From NCBI GenBank assembly GCA_028281495.1, contig JANQJU010000070.1:25175-89174 (forward strand): a stretch of 64,000 nucleotides of DNA, written 5' to 3'. Positions 41,920 through 50,300 of the stretch are shown here, piece after piece. This DNA comes from SAR324 cluster bacterium (lineage in GTDB: Bacteria > SAR324 > NAC60-12). A program made the position numbers and the translations under genes. The notes below the pieces were generated by a model, which made no database searches, had not been told where the DNA came from, and saw only the letters and a list, made by a program, of their open reading frames with translations. Position 1 is the first letter of the stretch, and each line of letters begins with the position of its first letter.

Positions 41920-42873
41920 TCAATCTTTGGATTCCGGTTCTTCACCAATAGTGAGACGTTCTGGCTTCCAGGATTTTTGAGGTGAAGTGATCAATTGGAG
42001 ATACACGGTAACCGGCTCCGAGTCTTCGGAGCCAACCACTTGAACCCGGACAAATCCGGTCCCTTGACCGTCACGCACATCCAAGCTCATTTCAGGGGAT
42101 TCCAGTTCTTGGATGGTTCCAAGATGACGTGCCACTTCTGGGTCGGTTTGCAAATAGTCGAGAGCCGTTTGATAGGCAGCCGTGCGTTTCATCGGAATTT
42201 CTTGGATGAACCATGCCACAAAGAAAGAACCGAAGAACAAGATATTCACTCCCATCAATCGATGGATAAACCGCATTGGATTTGGGTGCTCGATGACTAC
42301 GGTGCCGAGCCATTGATCCCCCAAGCGTCGGATGTAGCGGTCTATAAATACAATGACACCTTCCAATGGAAGCAAAATCAACATGACATTTCTGAGCAAA
42401 AGCACGCCATACGGAGGGGCCGTGTTAAAATCATCCACACGTCGGATTGTGATTCCAACAACGAATTTTCCGGGGCTGGCTGCGCGGAAGAGATCCTTTA
42501 CCAGCAGAATCGAGAAGACCATAAAGTAAAACAGGGCCACATCTTCCCAAAAACGGGACGTGGTCGAATTCAAATCCCAGTGTTCGGCATAGGCAAGGTG
42601 GTTGAAGGTGTTAACCAACAACACCGCAATTACGAAATCGATGATCAATGCAAACAACCGCTTGCCATGTGAGGCCAGTTTTAACTTGGCAGGTGGTGTT
42701 TTTAAATTTTTTGGGGTTTCTACTGTCGTGTCAGGAGATGCTTCTGGAGACTCAGAAGATACTTCTGTCGTGTCAGGAGACGTTTCTGGAGACTCAAGAG
42801 AGGTTTCTGGAGTTTTAGCGGAGATTGATTTCGTAGAAGAGGCACGTTTTGAGGATTTGGATTTGGCAGACAT
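41920..42873 (-). CDS. RDD-family membrane protein with acidic repeat N-terminus and Coa1-like C-terminus
   Basis: The protein is 317 aa. The N-terminal roughly 60 residues are low-complexity with repeats of ETSLESPETSPDTTEVSSES type. An RDD domain follows (about 70-215), with KLASHGKRLFALIIDFVIAV, AASPGKFVVGITIRRVDD and RRLGDQWLGTVVIEH. The C-terminal roughly 100 residues (TAAYQTALDYLQTDPEVARH, LGTIQELESPEM, GTGFVRVQVVG) resemble Coa1-type domains linked to cytochrome oxidase assembly. RDD-only proteins are common; the three-part arrangement is unusual. No clear ribosome site precedes the ATG. Confidence 0.75.
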   Translation of the reverse strand: MSAKSKSSKRASSTKSISAKTPETSLESPETSPDTTEVSSESPEASPDTTVETPKNLKTPPAKLKLASHGKRLFALIIDFVIAVLLVNTFNHLAYAEHWDLNSTTSRFWEDVALFYFMVFSILLVKDLFRAASPGKFVVGITIRRVDDFNTAPPYGVLLLRNVMLILLPLEGVIVFIDRYIRRLGDQWLGTVVIEHPNPMRFIHRLMGVNILFFGSFFVAWFIQEIPMKRTAAYQTALDYLQTDPEVARHLGTIQELESPEMSLDVRDGQGTGFVRVQVVGSEDSEPVTVYLQLITSPQKSWKPERLTIGEEPESKD

Positions 42874-42927
42874 AGATTGATTTTGGAGAGCTATTAATAG
42901 TGATTGCTAGTTGGGTGAATCGGTGGG

Positions 42928-44634
42928 CTATACAAATTTTTGCTCAGAGCGCTCAATCATTTCGGCAGCCAAGGTGTGTGTTTGTGGTGTGATTTCGGTA
43001 CCCCCAATCAGACGGGCTAACTCCTGAACTTTCTCTTTTTGATTTAGTGGAAGAACCGAGGTGTAAGTGGCTCCTTTTTTCACCGATTTGGAGATACCAA
43101 AATGATTTTCAGAAAAAGCCGCTATTTGCGGTAGGTGCGTGATACAAAGCGTTTGGGCAGCATTGCCCAAAGAGCGAAGCTTTTGCCCGACGATTTCTGC
43201 CACCCGTCCGCTAATTCCTGTGTCAATTTCGTCGAAAATCAGTGTTTCCACGGTATCAACGGAAGCCAATACTGTTTTCAAAGCCAGCATGATGCGAGAG
43301 AGTTCACCCCCTGAAGCCACTTTCGTGAGGCTTCGCAACTGTTGCCCTGGATTGACCGATAGCTCAAATTCCACATGATCGATCCCAATGGGCGTGTAAT
43401 GTGGCTCGGAGCTTTGGGAATCGGGTCCCAAACGAGGTGCGATTGTGGTTTGAAAAATCGCTTTTTCCATTCCCAGTTGGTGCAGCTCCGCCATGATTTG
43501 TTTATCCAATTTTTTGGCCTCTCGTTTACGGAGTTCGGAAAGCTTGGTTGCTTTCTCATGCAATTCCGCTTTCACTTCCTTGATCTTTTGGATCAACGCC
43601 TCTTCCGTTTCTTCCAACGATCCCAATTGTTTCAATTCCAATTTCACTCGATTGAGATGATCCAGAATGAGGGCAATCGTGCTCACTCCATATTTCCGTT
43701 TCAATGACTGAATCAGGCTCAACCGTTGATTGATCCATTCCAAGCGTTGAGGATCTTCTTCGATTCGGGTTGTGTAAGAACTGATCGCTCGATGAACGTC
43801 TTCTAATTGAAACAGACAGGTTTCTAGCGATCTCCGAAATTCATAGCATTGCGTATCAATTTTTTCGGCTTCTCTCATGGATTGTTCGAGTGCCCCCACC
43901 CGTTCTACTAAAGAGCCGTCTTGATCATAGAGTTCTTTTTGAGCTTGGATGCACAATAGTTTGAGACGTTCGGAATGGTTGAGCAAGTAGGCTTCTTGTT
44001 CGAGCGCTTCCTCTTCCTCTTTTTTCAAATCGGCTTCTTCGAGCTCTTTTCGTTGAAACGAAAGCTCTTCAATCCGTGCCGTTCTCTCAGCGAGGCGTGC
44101 TTTGAGAGCTTCGTGCTCGTTGAGGTAATCTTGATACTTATGGAACAGGGTGCCTACGGTTTCCCGTAAACTTACCAATTGGGCAAAGCCATCGAGAAAA
44201 TATAAATGGGGTCCCACCCGAAGCAGGGCTTGATTGTCATGTTGACCATGCACGTTGACCAACAACTTGCCAATTTCTTCCAATTTGGTGACGCCCACAT
44301 TGACATCGTTAAGAAAGGTTCGTTGGCGTCCGTTGCTTTGGATCACACGGCGGACAATCAATTCCGATTCTTCGCAAGGAATGTCTGTGTCTTTCAGGAT
44401 TTGTTGAACCACCGGAAGCCGTTGGATATCGAAAGCAGCCTCAACCGTCGCTTTTTTTTCACCAGTTCTTACCATGCCATAATCTGCTTTTTTTCCGGTG
44501 ATCAGTTGGATGGCATCGATAATAATCGATTTACCAGCTCCCGTTTCTCCAGTGAGAATGGTGAAGCCTTCCGCAAGTTCGATTTCAAGGTCTTGGATCG
44601 TGGCGAGGTTGGAAACTCTGAGATGCAGTAACAT
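42928..44634 (-). CDS. recN: DNA repair protein RecN
   Basis: The protein is 568 aa, normal for the family. Walker A is GETGAGKSI (about residues 29-37) near the N-terminus, the centre is a long coiled coil, and the C-terminal half carries the signature VASGGELSRIM and Walker B LIFDEIDTGISG. RecN is an SMC-like ATPase that acts early in repair of double-strand breaks. The ATG has no evident Shine-Dalgarno sequence, and no LexA box is seen with confidence in the upstream 44635-44965 gap. It is divergent from aroC. Confidence 0.95.
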   Translation of the reverse strand: MLLHLRVSNLATIQDLEIELAEGFTILTGETGAGKSIIIDAIQLITGKKADYGMVRTGEKKATVEAAFDIQRLPVVQQILKDTDIPCEESELIVRRVIQSNGRQRTFLNDVNVGVTKLEEIGKLLVNVHGQHDNQALLRVGPHLYFLDGFAQLVSLRETVGTLFHKYQDYLNEHEALKARLAERTARIEELSFQRKELEEADLKKEEEEALEQEAYLLNHSERLKLLCIQAQKELYDQDGSLVERVGALEQSMREAEKIDTQCYEFRRSLETCLFQLEDVHRAISSYTTRIEEDPQRLEWINQRLSLIQSLKRKYGVSTIALILDHLNRVKLELKQLGSLEETEEALIQKIKEVKAELHEKATKLSELRKREAKKLDKQIMAELHQLGMEKAIFQTTIAPRLGPDSQSSEPHYTPIGIDHVEFELSVNPGQQLRSLTKVASGGELSRIMLALKTVLASVDTVETLIFDEIDTGISGRVAEIVGQKLRSLGNAAQTLCITHLPQIAAFSENHFGISKSVKKGATYTSVLPLNQKEKVQELARLIGGTEITPQTHTLAAEMIERSEQKFV

Positions 44635-44965
44635 GAAGGGGCGCTCAACAAAGAAAAACGAGAATGAACAGGGCAGGTCTTCGCTAACACTTTAATATCA
44701 TTAAAGATACGCCAGGAAACTACCACAGGTATTTATGGTTTACAAGGTTAAACCCTGTAGGATACATGAGGGTATCCGCAAGCTACAAGAAAACCCTTGC
44801 CGCCATTTTCCTGGACATTAAGTTCAATTAATTATATCAGTCACTTGTTAGTGATTTCCGATAAAATTCGGTGGACGAATTTACAGCAAATCCTTGATAT
44901 CGGCATCACTCCGCAAAACCATTCTGACAACAAAACAATTCGGACACCATTTTGAAAGGAATGCA
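44635..44965. other. Divergent intergenic region between recN and aroC
   Basis: The 331-base gap must hold both promoters. A small hairpin GGATAC-N6-GTATCC lies near 44761-44778 without a T tract. I see no tRNA, riboswitch or clear operator. Confidence 0.5.
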
Positions 44966-46066
44966 ATGGGTGATTCATTTGGAAAACTATTCAGCATCAC
45001 GACTTGGGGAGAATCCCACGGCGGAGGTGTGGGAGTTGTGATTGACGGATGTCCGGCAGGATTGCCGATCACGGAAGAGGAGATTCAGGTTGAATTGGAT
45101 CGTCGCAAGCCCGGTCAAAGCCGCATCACCACGCAACGCAAGGAAAGCGACACGGCCCACATTCTTTCGGGGGTGTTTGAAGGGGTTACATTGGGTACGG
45201 CGATTTCCATAATGGTTAAAAACACCGACGCCCGCCCTAACGCCTACGATGACATGAAGGACCTGTTTCGGCCCAGTCATGCCGATTATACCTATGAAGC
45301 AAAGTTTGGTTTGCGAAATTGGCAAGGTGGGGGGCGCTCCAGCGCTCGTGAAACAATTGGCCGAGTTGCCGCAGGAGCCATTGCAAAAAAGATCTTAAGT
45401 ACGTTTGCCGGAGTGGAGACCTTGGCGTATGTGGAGCAAATTCACGATATTCATGCAGAAGTGGATCGGTATTCGGTCACGTTAGAACAAATTGAAAGCA
45501 ACGACGTGCGCTGCCCCAACCAAGAAGTAGCCCAACAGATGGTCGAACGAATTCATGAGGTACGCAAAGGCGGGGACAGTGTCGGGGGGGTTGTGGCTGC
45601 TGTGGTTCGCAACGTTCCTCCTGGTTTAGGCGAACCGGTCTTTGACAAACTCACCGCAGACCTTTCTAAGGCCTTGATGTCCCTTCCAGCAACGCGCGGT
45701 ATTGAATTTGGATTGGGATTCGATTCGGTGTACTTAAAAGGATCACAACACAACGATCCATTCACCTATCGAGAGGGTCGTGTACGTACCACCACAAATC
45801 GTTCAGCAGGTATTCAAGGAGGAATCTCCAACGGTGAGGAGATTTATTTGCGAATTGCCTTTAAACCCACGGCGACCATTAACTTTGAGCAAGATACAGT
45901 GACTCGTGAAGGCAAAGCCGTGAAATTGAAAGCTAAAGGGCGACATGACCCCTGTGTTTTACCCCGGGCGGTACCCATGGTGGAAGCAATGATCAATTTA
46001 GTGCTAGTCGATCATTATTTGAGAAACCAAGTGAAACAAAGCCATACTATGGCCCCCAAATCCTGA
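44966..46066 (+). CDS. aroC: Chorismate synthase
   Basis: The protein is 366 aa from ATG 44966, preceded by GAAAGGA; the reading frame extends upstream to 44894 without family match. It starts MGDSFGKLFSITTWGESHGG, the family signature, and has RRKPGQSRITTQRKE, KFGLRNWQGGGRSSARETIG and VPMVEAMINLVLVDH. It makes chorismate from 5-enolpyruvylshikimate 3-phosphate using reduced FMN. It is the full-length bacterial form. No other aro gene is adjacent. Confidence 0.97.
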   Translation: MGDSFGKLFSITTWGESHGGGVGVVIDGCPAGLPITEEEIQVELDRRKPGQSRITTQRKESDTAHILSGVFEGVTLGTAISIMVKNTDARPNAYDDMKDLFRPSHADYTYEAKFGLRNWQGGGRSSARETIGRVAAGAIAKKILSTFAGVETLAYVEQIHDIHAEVDRYSVTLEQIESNDVRCPNQEVAQQMVERIHEVRKGGDSVGGVVAAVVRNVPPGLGEPVFDKLTADLSKALMSLPATRGIEFGLGFDSVYLKGSQHNDPFTYREGRVRTTTNRSAGIQGGISNGEEIYLRIAFKPTATINFEQDTVTREGKAVKLKAKGRHDPCVLPRAVPMVEAMINLVLVDHYLRNQVKQSHTMAPKS

Positions 46067-46169
46067 TTTGGCATTGCCTTTGCTTCATGAACATAGAAGT
46101 ACCTTATGACTCGGCGGATTCAATTTGCCGGATCGATTCCTTAGCATAACGTTTCCCGATTAAGCTGCT

Positions 46170-47135
46170 ATGTTTTATGACGTTTTCAATGGAGATGCGG
46201 ATGGCATCTGCGCGCTGCATCAACTCCGCTTGAGCGATCCCAAAGAAAGCACTTTAGTTACCGGTGTCAAACGAGATGTGAAATTGCTCCAACGGCTGAC
46301 TGCGGTGCATGACAGCCATATCACCGTATTAGACATCTCGATGGACTCCAACAAAGCTCCTTTGCTTCAATTATTGGAGCAAAACAACACGATTCATTAT
46401 TTCGATCATCATTTTTCTGGAGACATCCCGGACCATCCTCAACTACGGGCTTCTATCGATACTTCGCCAGAAGTTTGTACAAGTCTTTTAGTCGACCAAT
46501 ATTTAAAAGGTGCTTATCGACCTTGGGCGGTTGTCGCTGCTTTCGGAGATAATCTGGAGGAAACAGCACAAGGCCTTGCCCAGGAAACGGATATCGCACC
46601 AGAAGAGTTGGGAAAACTCAAAGAGTTGGGAGAGTTGATCAACTACAATGGATATGGTCCCCAGGTGAGCGATCTCCACTTTCCACCAGCAGAATTATAC
46701 CAAGCGATCACCCCTTACACCGATCCCCTTGATTTTTATGAGCAGTCAACGGCCTTGACCAAACTGGCAGCTGGCTATCAGCAGGATATGAAGAGCGCAC
46801 TGACTCAAACGCCTTTGCAGAATACGGAGGTAGGAAGAGTTTATCGTTTTCCTGCCGAATCCTGGGGAAAACGAATAGCAGGTGTTTTCAGCAATCAGAT
46901 CGCTCGAGAGCAACCAGAAAAAGCTCATGCCTTGTTGGTGGACAATGGAGACGGCAGTCACCTCGTTAGCGTACGAGCACCCTTGGCCCGACCGACGGGA
47001 GCCGACGAATTGTGTCGGTCTTTTCCCACTGGAGGAGGGCGTGCTAAAGCAGCAGGGATCAATCAGCTTGCGGAATCGGACATCAATAATTTTCTTCAAC
47101 GCTTTGCCGAAACGTTCGCCAAAGCATCTACTTGA
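46170..47135 (+). CDS. DHH/DHHA1-family phosphoesterase-like protein
   Basis: The protein is 321 aa. Motifs are FNGDADGICALHQLRLSDP at the N-terminus (motif I), VLDISMDS, the DHH motif in YFDHHFSGDIPDHP and the C-terminal DHHA1 glycine-rich loop FPTGGGRAKAAGIN. The family includes oligoribonucleases, RecJ and cyclic-dinucleotide phosphodiesterases; this short form without PAS or membrane domains is closest to the acetyl-xylan/oligoribonuclease-like stand-alone class but is not assigned. The ATG at 46170 has no good ribosome site. It lies 29 bases upstream of an OmpA-like lipoprotein gene. Confidence 0.8.
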   Translation: MFYDVFNGDADGICALHQLRLSDPKESTLVTGVKRDVKLLQRLTAVHDSHITVLDISMDSNKAPLLQLLEQNNTIHYFDHHFSGDIPDHPQLRASIDTSPEVCTSLLVDQYLKGAYRPWAVVAAFGDNLEETAQGLAQETDIAPEELGKLKELGELINYNGYGPQVSDLHFPPAELYQAITPYTDPLDFYEQSTALTKLAAGYQQDMKSALTQTPLQNTEVGRVYRFPAESWGKRIAGVFSNQIAREQPEKAHALLVDNGDGSHLVSVRAPLARPTGADELCRSFPTGGGRAKAAGINQLAESDINNFLQRFAETFAKAST

Positions 47136-47164
47136 TCAGATACTGCCCTTTTGGAGGAGGTTTT

Positions 47165-48259
47165 ATGCCATGCGCCCCACAAAGAAGAAACCGGCTGATT
47201 GCATTCGTTGCAACGGGTTTCCTTTTCACTGGCTGTAGCTATTACAGCGAAGACGAATACCTAGCTAAAGTCAAAGAAACGCAAGAATACGAACAGCAGG
47301 TGGTGAGCCAAGAAGAGCAAATCCAAAAACTAGAAAATTCGATTGAATCGCTTCAACAGGAATTGGCCAATGTTCGCAGTACCTCACGCGCTGAAAATGA
47401 AGAGCTGAGGCAACAATTGAACAATTCAGACGGAACCTTTCAGAAGCGTTCGGCTTCGCTCCGTTCCCAAGTGACTGATGTCGAAGCCAAGCTGGCCGAT
47501 TCTGAAGCCACGAACGAAAAATTGAACGGAGTGATCAATAGTTACGAACGGAAGATTCAAAACTTGGAAGCTCAAAACGAAGAACAAGTTGCTCAAACAG
47601 AAGAGCTGGAAGACTATCGACGAGAGTTGGAAGAATCGATTTTAGAATTGGAAGATGAAATTCAACAACTGAGTCAGAGCATCGGAATCGCCGAGCAAGA
47701 AAATGCAGATTTAACCGAGCAAAAAGACGCGATGTACAGCCTAGTGAAAGATTATCAAAAAGACTTGGAAACCACGAAGACGCAATCGGATAAAGCCCGC
47801 GAGCAACAGCAAGATTTTATTACTTCGCTTCGTTCACAATTGGAGTCTGATCAAGTGAAGATCGAAGAGTTGGAAAACCGTGTGGCGGTACGGTTGGACG
47901 AACGGTTGTTATTCGATTCCGGAAAATCGCATATCAAAGCCTCTGGTTTTAAAGTGTTGGACAAAATAGGCGCAGTGTTGAAGAAGATTTCAGACAAGCA
48001 TATTCAGGTTGAGGGCCATACGGACAATGTCAAAATTGGCCCCAGTTTGCGCAGACGCTACCCCACCAACTGGGAGCTTTCCGTGGCACGGGCAACCAGT
48101 GTGGCTCGATACTTGATTGATGCGGTGAAAATTTCGCCCGAACGCATTTCCTCAGCAGGATACGGGCAGTTCCAACCCATTGCCGACAATAAAACTCCGG
48201 AAGGCCGACAGGCCAATCGTCGTGTAGAATTTGCTCTTGTGCCAGTTCGAACCAATTGA
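47165..48259 (+). CDS. OmpA/Pal-like lipoprotein with long coiled coil
   Basis: The protein is 364 aa from ATG 47165, preceded by GGAGGAGGTTTT. The signal peptide ends in a lipobox (FLFTGCS). A coiled coil of about 200 residues (EEQIQKLENSIESLQQELAN, then ELEESILELEDEIQQLSQSI) leads to an OmpA C-terminal domain (about 245-364) with IQVEGHTDNVKIGPSLRRRY, LSVARATSVARYLID and GYGQFQPIADN, which binds peptidoglycan diaminopimelate. It could span the periplasm. It is a candidate partner of the TolB in this window, but not adjacent to it. Confidence 0.9.
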   Translation: MPCAPQRRNRLIAFVATGFLFTGCSYYSEDEYLAKVKETQEYEQQVVSQEEQIQKLENSIESLQQELANVRSTSRAENEELRQQLNNSDGTFQKRSASLRSQVTDVEAKLADSEATNEKLNGVINSYERKIQNLEAQNEEQVAQTEELEDYRRELEESILELEDEIQQLSQSIGIAEQENADLTEQKDAMYSLVKDYQKDLETTKTQSDKAREQQQDFITSLRSQLESDQVKIEELENRVAVRLDERLLFDSGKSHIKASGFKVLDKIGAVLKKISDKHIQVEGHTDNVKIGPSLRRRYPTNWELSVARATSVARYLIDAVKISPERISSAGYGQFQPIADNKTPEGRQANRRVEFALVPVRTN

Positions 48260-48286
48260 GCCGTGTCTCATACTTGCCAAGTTGCG

Positions 48287-48324
48287 CCCGTCAGATCGGT
48301 TTCTCCACTCGAAGAACTGACGGG
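48287..48324 (+). terminator. Hairpin between convergent OmpA-like and lipoprotein genes
   Basis: CCCGTCAG (48287-48294) and CTGACGGG (48317-48324) form a perfect 8-bp stem with a 22-base loop. There is no T tract, so it is only a weak terminator candidate. Confidence 0.35.
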
Positions 48325-48371
48325 TAGCTCCCTTCCAATCGTCCTTCTTGCCTTACCTACCGTTGAATGAA

Positions 48372-49031
48372 TTACTGTTGAGCTAGTTTTTGGAGGTTTT
48401 GATATCGAAGCCGATGCCAGGGTACCACAAACTGGCTTGTGAAGGCGTCCAACACAGCTTCCGCATTTTCTTGAGTCAGCTCGGCAAAGACTTCGGGTTC
48501 GATTTCATCGTCATCCAACTCGATGTTCAACCTACCACTCCATAGTCGCTCTCCACTCTTCGCGTCGACGAGGTCGTACTTCACCCAGAGTACTTTGCCC
48601 CCCGAACATTCTGTGCATGGGAATTGATCCAAATGTAGAATGAAAAATTGATCGACTTCCATCGCTTTTCCAATACGAGAAGAAAGATCTTTGTCAGAAA
48701 CCCCCGTGAGTACGAACGTGCCTACGTAGGTGTCACGCTGACGCTTCAAGAGCAGGGACTCTTGAAATTGAGAGTCGGATGCTTGCCGATTGAGGAAAAA
48801 GGCGAAACTTGAAAAGTTCTCGGGTGCTAGTCGACGCTCGGTCTCTGCTGCAACAGAACGAGTCACCCCAGGCGGAAAAAATTCGATGGATTTTGCCACA
48901 AAAAAAACGACTCGCTTGTTCATTTCAGGGGAAGGGTCGTCGATGGCATTGACGGAGACTCCTGTACATCCGATTAACCAGAACAGGGCCATACCAAGGA
49001 ATCCAATCGAGCTATAGTTTGTCGCTTTCAC
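48372..49031 (-). CDS. Uncharacterised lipoprotein
   Basis: The protein is 219 aa. The signal peptide ends in a lipobox (LFWLIGC, cysteine about residue 22). The mature part is beta-rich and contains VDQFFILHLDQFPCTECSGG, a CxxC-like pair, then KVLWVKYDLVDAKSGERLWS, a pattern seen in outer-membrane assembly lipoproteins that normalise gene products such as LpoB/CsgG-like folds. I do not assign a family. It is convergent with the OmpA-like gene and divergent from nadK. Confidence 0.75.
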   Translation of the reverse strand: MKATNYSSIGFLGMALFWLIGCTGVSVNAIDDPSPEMNKRVVFFVAKSIEFFPPGVTRSVAAETERRLAPENFSSFAFFLNRQASDSQFQESLLLKRQRDTYVGTFVLTGVSDKDLSSRIGKAMEVDQFFILHLDQFPCTECSGGKVLWVKYDLVDAKSGERLWSGRLNIELDDDEIEPEVFAELTQENAEAVLDAFTSQFVVPWHRLRYQNLQKLAQQ

Positions 49032-49307
49032 AATCTACCTTCTATTAAAGTTTACAGTTTGACGAGGAACTGAAAAAAAACATTTCATTCGGATATAAGG
49101 GTTTTTTGATAAGTGCAACGTCTGAAAGATGAATTTTTGATGCTTGGGAACTGCTTTCTCGCACCGACCCGTTAAAACGAGCAAAGGATTTGGTCCCAAT
49201 ATTGGAAGCGTAATTGTTTGAGGTGGACTTGACAAGGTACGCAGATACAGGCGATTCACCATGAATTGCAGTGTCCATCATTTCGAATTTTTAGTGAAGG
49301 AAATACA

Positions 49308-50099
49308 ATGCTCAATCTCAAACGAGTTGGATTGTTTGTAGATTCTCGTCCGCAAAGCAGCGTGGTCGATTTCTTAAAAGCTTGGTTCGAAGCCCATCAA
49401 AGCGAAACGGTTTTGTTAGGGTGGGAGTCCCCCCCGCAGCAGGACATGGATCTCATTATCGTGATGGGAGGGGATGGAACGGTTTTGCATGCTTTGGGAC
49501 AATTCTCTGGGTGCCCTGTCTTGGCTATCAATTACGGTAATGTCGGCTTTCTGACCGCAGGCAATAAAGAAGATCTTGAAAAAATTTTGCTAGGTTTGCA
49601 GTCAAATGAATACATTGTGAGCGAAAGAGCGATGCTCAAGTGCGTGTATCCTGGAGGAGAATCTCATGTAGTGAATGAGGTGGTGATCCGAGGAGCAACA
49701 CGCATGATTTCTGTCAAATGCTTCATTAACGAAATGCCAATGCGGGTGATCCGAGGGGATGGCGTGATCGTGGGAACCCCCACCGGAAGCACTGCCTATT
49801 TGTTGTCTGCCGGTTCTCCAATCGTGATGCCCAACGTGCGCTGTTTGATTCTTGCTGGTTTGAACGAATATAATTTTGCCTCCCGACATCTGGTTCTGAA
49901 TCACGATGCTGCGATTCGACTGGTCATCAGTGAAGTGACCAAGGAGCAAGACATCTATCTTTCCTTTGATGGCAAAGATAAAATTCCACTATCGGTCAAC
50001 GATGAGATCCATATTGTGGAATCAGAACGTCGCGCAAGGCTTGTGTTCTTAGATCAAAACTTCTTTTTCTCTAATCTTTCCTCTCGCCTTTCTTGGTAA
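49308..50099 (+). CDS. nadK: NAD kinase
   Basis: The protein is 263 aa from ATG 49308, preceded by GAAGGAAATAC. It has the diagnostic MGGDGTVLHALGQF motif, LAINYGNVGFLT, and VVNEVVIRGATRM, IRGDGVIVGTPTGSTAYLLS. It phosphorylates NAD to NADP using ATP or polyphosphate. Earlier in-frame starts at 49266 lack a site. The chemoreceptor gene follows after 200 bases. Confidence 0.95.
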   Translation: MLNLKRVGLFVDSRPQSSVVDFLKAWFEAHQSETVLLGWESPPQQDMDLIIVMGGDGTVLHALGQFSGCPVLAINYGNVGFLTAGNKEDLEKILLGLQSNEYIVSERAMLKCVYPGGESHVVNEVVIRGATRMISVKCFINEMPMRVIRGDGVIVGTPTGSTAYLLSAGSPIVMPNVRCLILAGLNEYNFASRHLVLNHDAAIRLVISEVTKEQDIYLSFDGKDKIPLSVNDEIHIVESERRARLVFLDQNFFFSNLSSRLSW

Positions 50100-50216
50100 G
50101 TTGTTTCCAAATCCATAGATTCAATCGATTTATCTCTCCAATTGTCATACCCGCTTCAATTTCGCAAAAAACTTCAAACATTAGGAAAATGAGCCAGACC
50201 CCTAACAAGGAACTAA

Positions 50217-50243
50217 TATAGTTTTAAATTTTCTCCACTATAG
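50217..50243 (+). promoter_or_regulatory. Possible sigma-28-type promoter for the second chemoreceptor
   Basis: TATAGTTT (50217-50224), an 11-base spacer and CACTATAG (50236-50243) match the -35 of the flagellar sigma-28 promoter at 7 of 8 positions, with the correct spacing, but the -10 only partly. It lies about 58 bases before the chemoreceptor ATG. A CACTATAGTG palindrome overlaps the -10 and is an alternative explanation. Confidence 0.35.
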
Positions 50244-50300
50244 TGAGGACCGAATTTAGAAAAAGAATGCCTTCAGTCCATCTCAAATGTTGTGGAGCAT

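Noticed and set aside
41995..42672. 225-aa frame on the + strand opposite the RDD gene
   Set aside because: Opposite a protein with clear RDD motifs and membrane helices; no ribosome site.
47165..48259. Pal gene of a tol-pal operon next to tolB
   Set aside because: The OmpA-like protein is 42 kb from tolB and has a long coiled coil not found in Pal, so no operon link is claimed.
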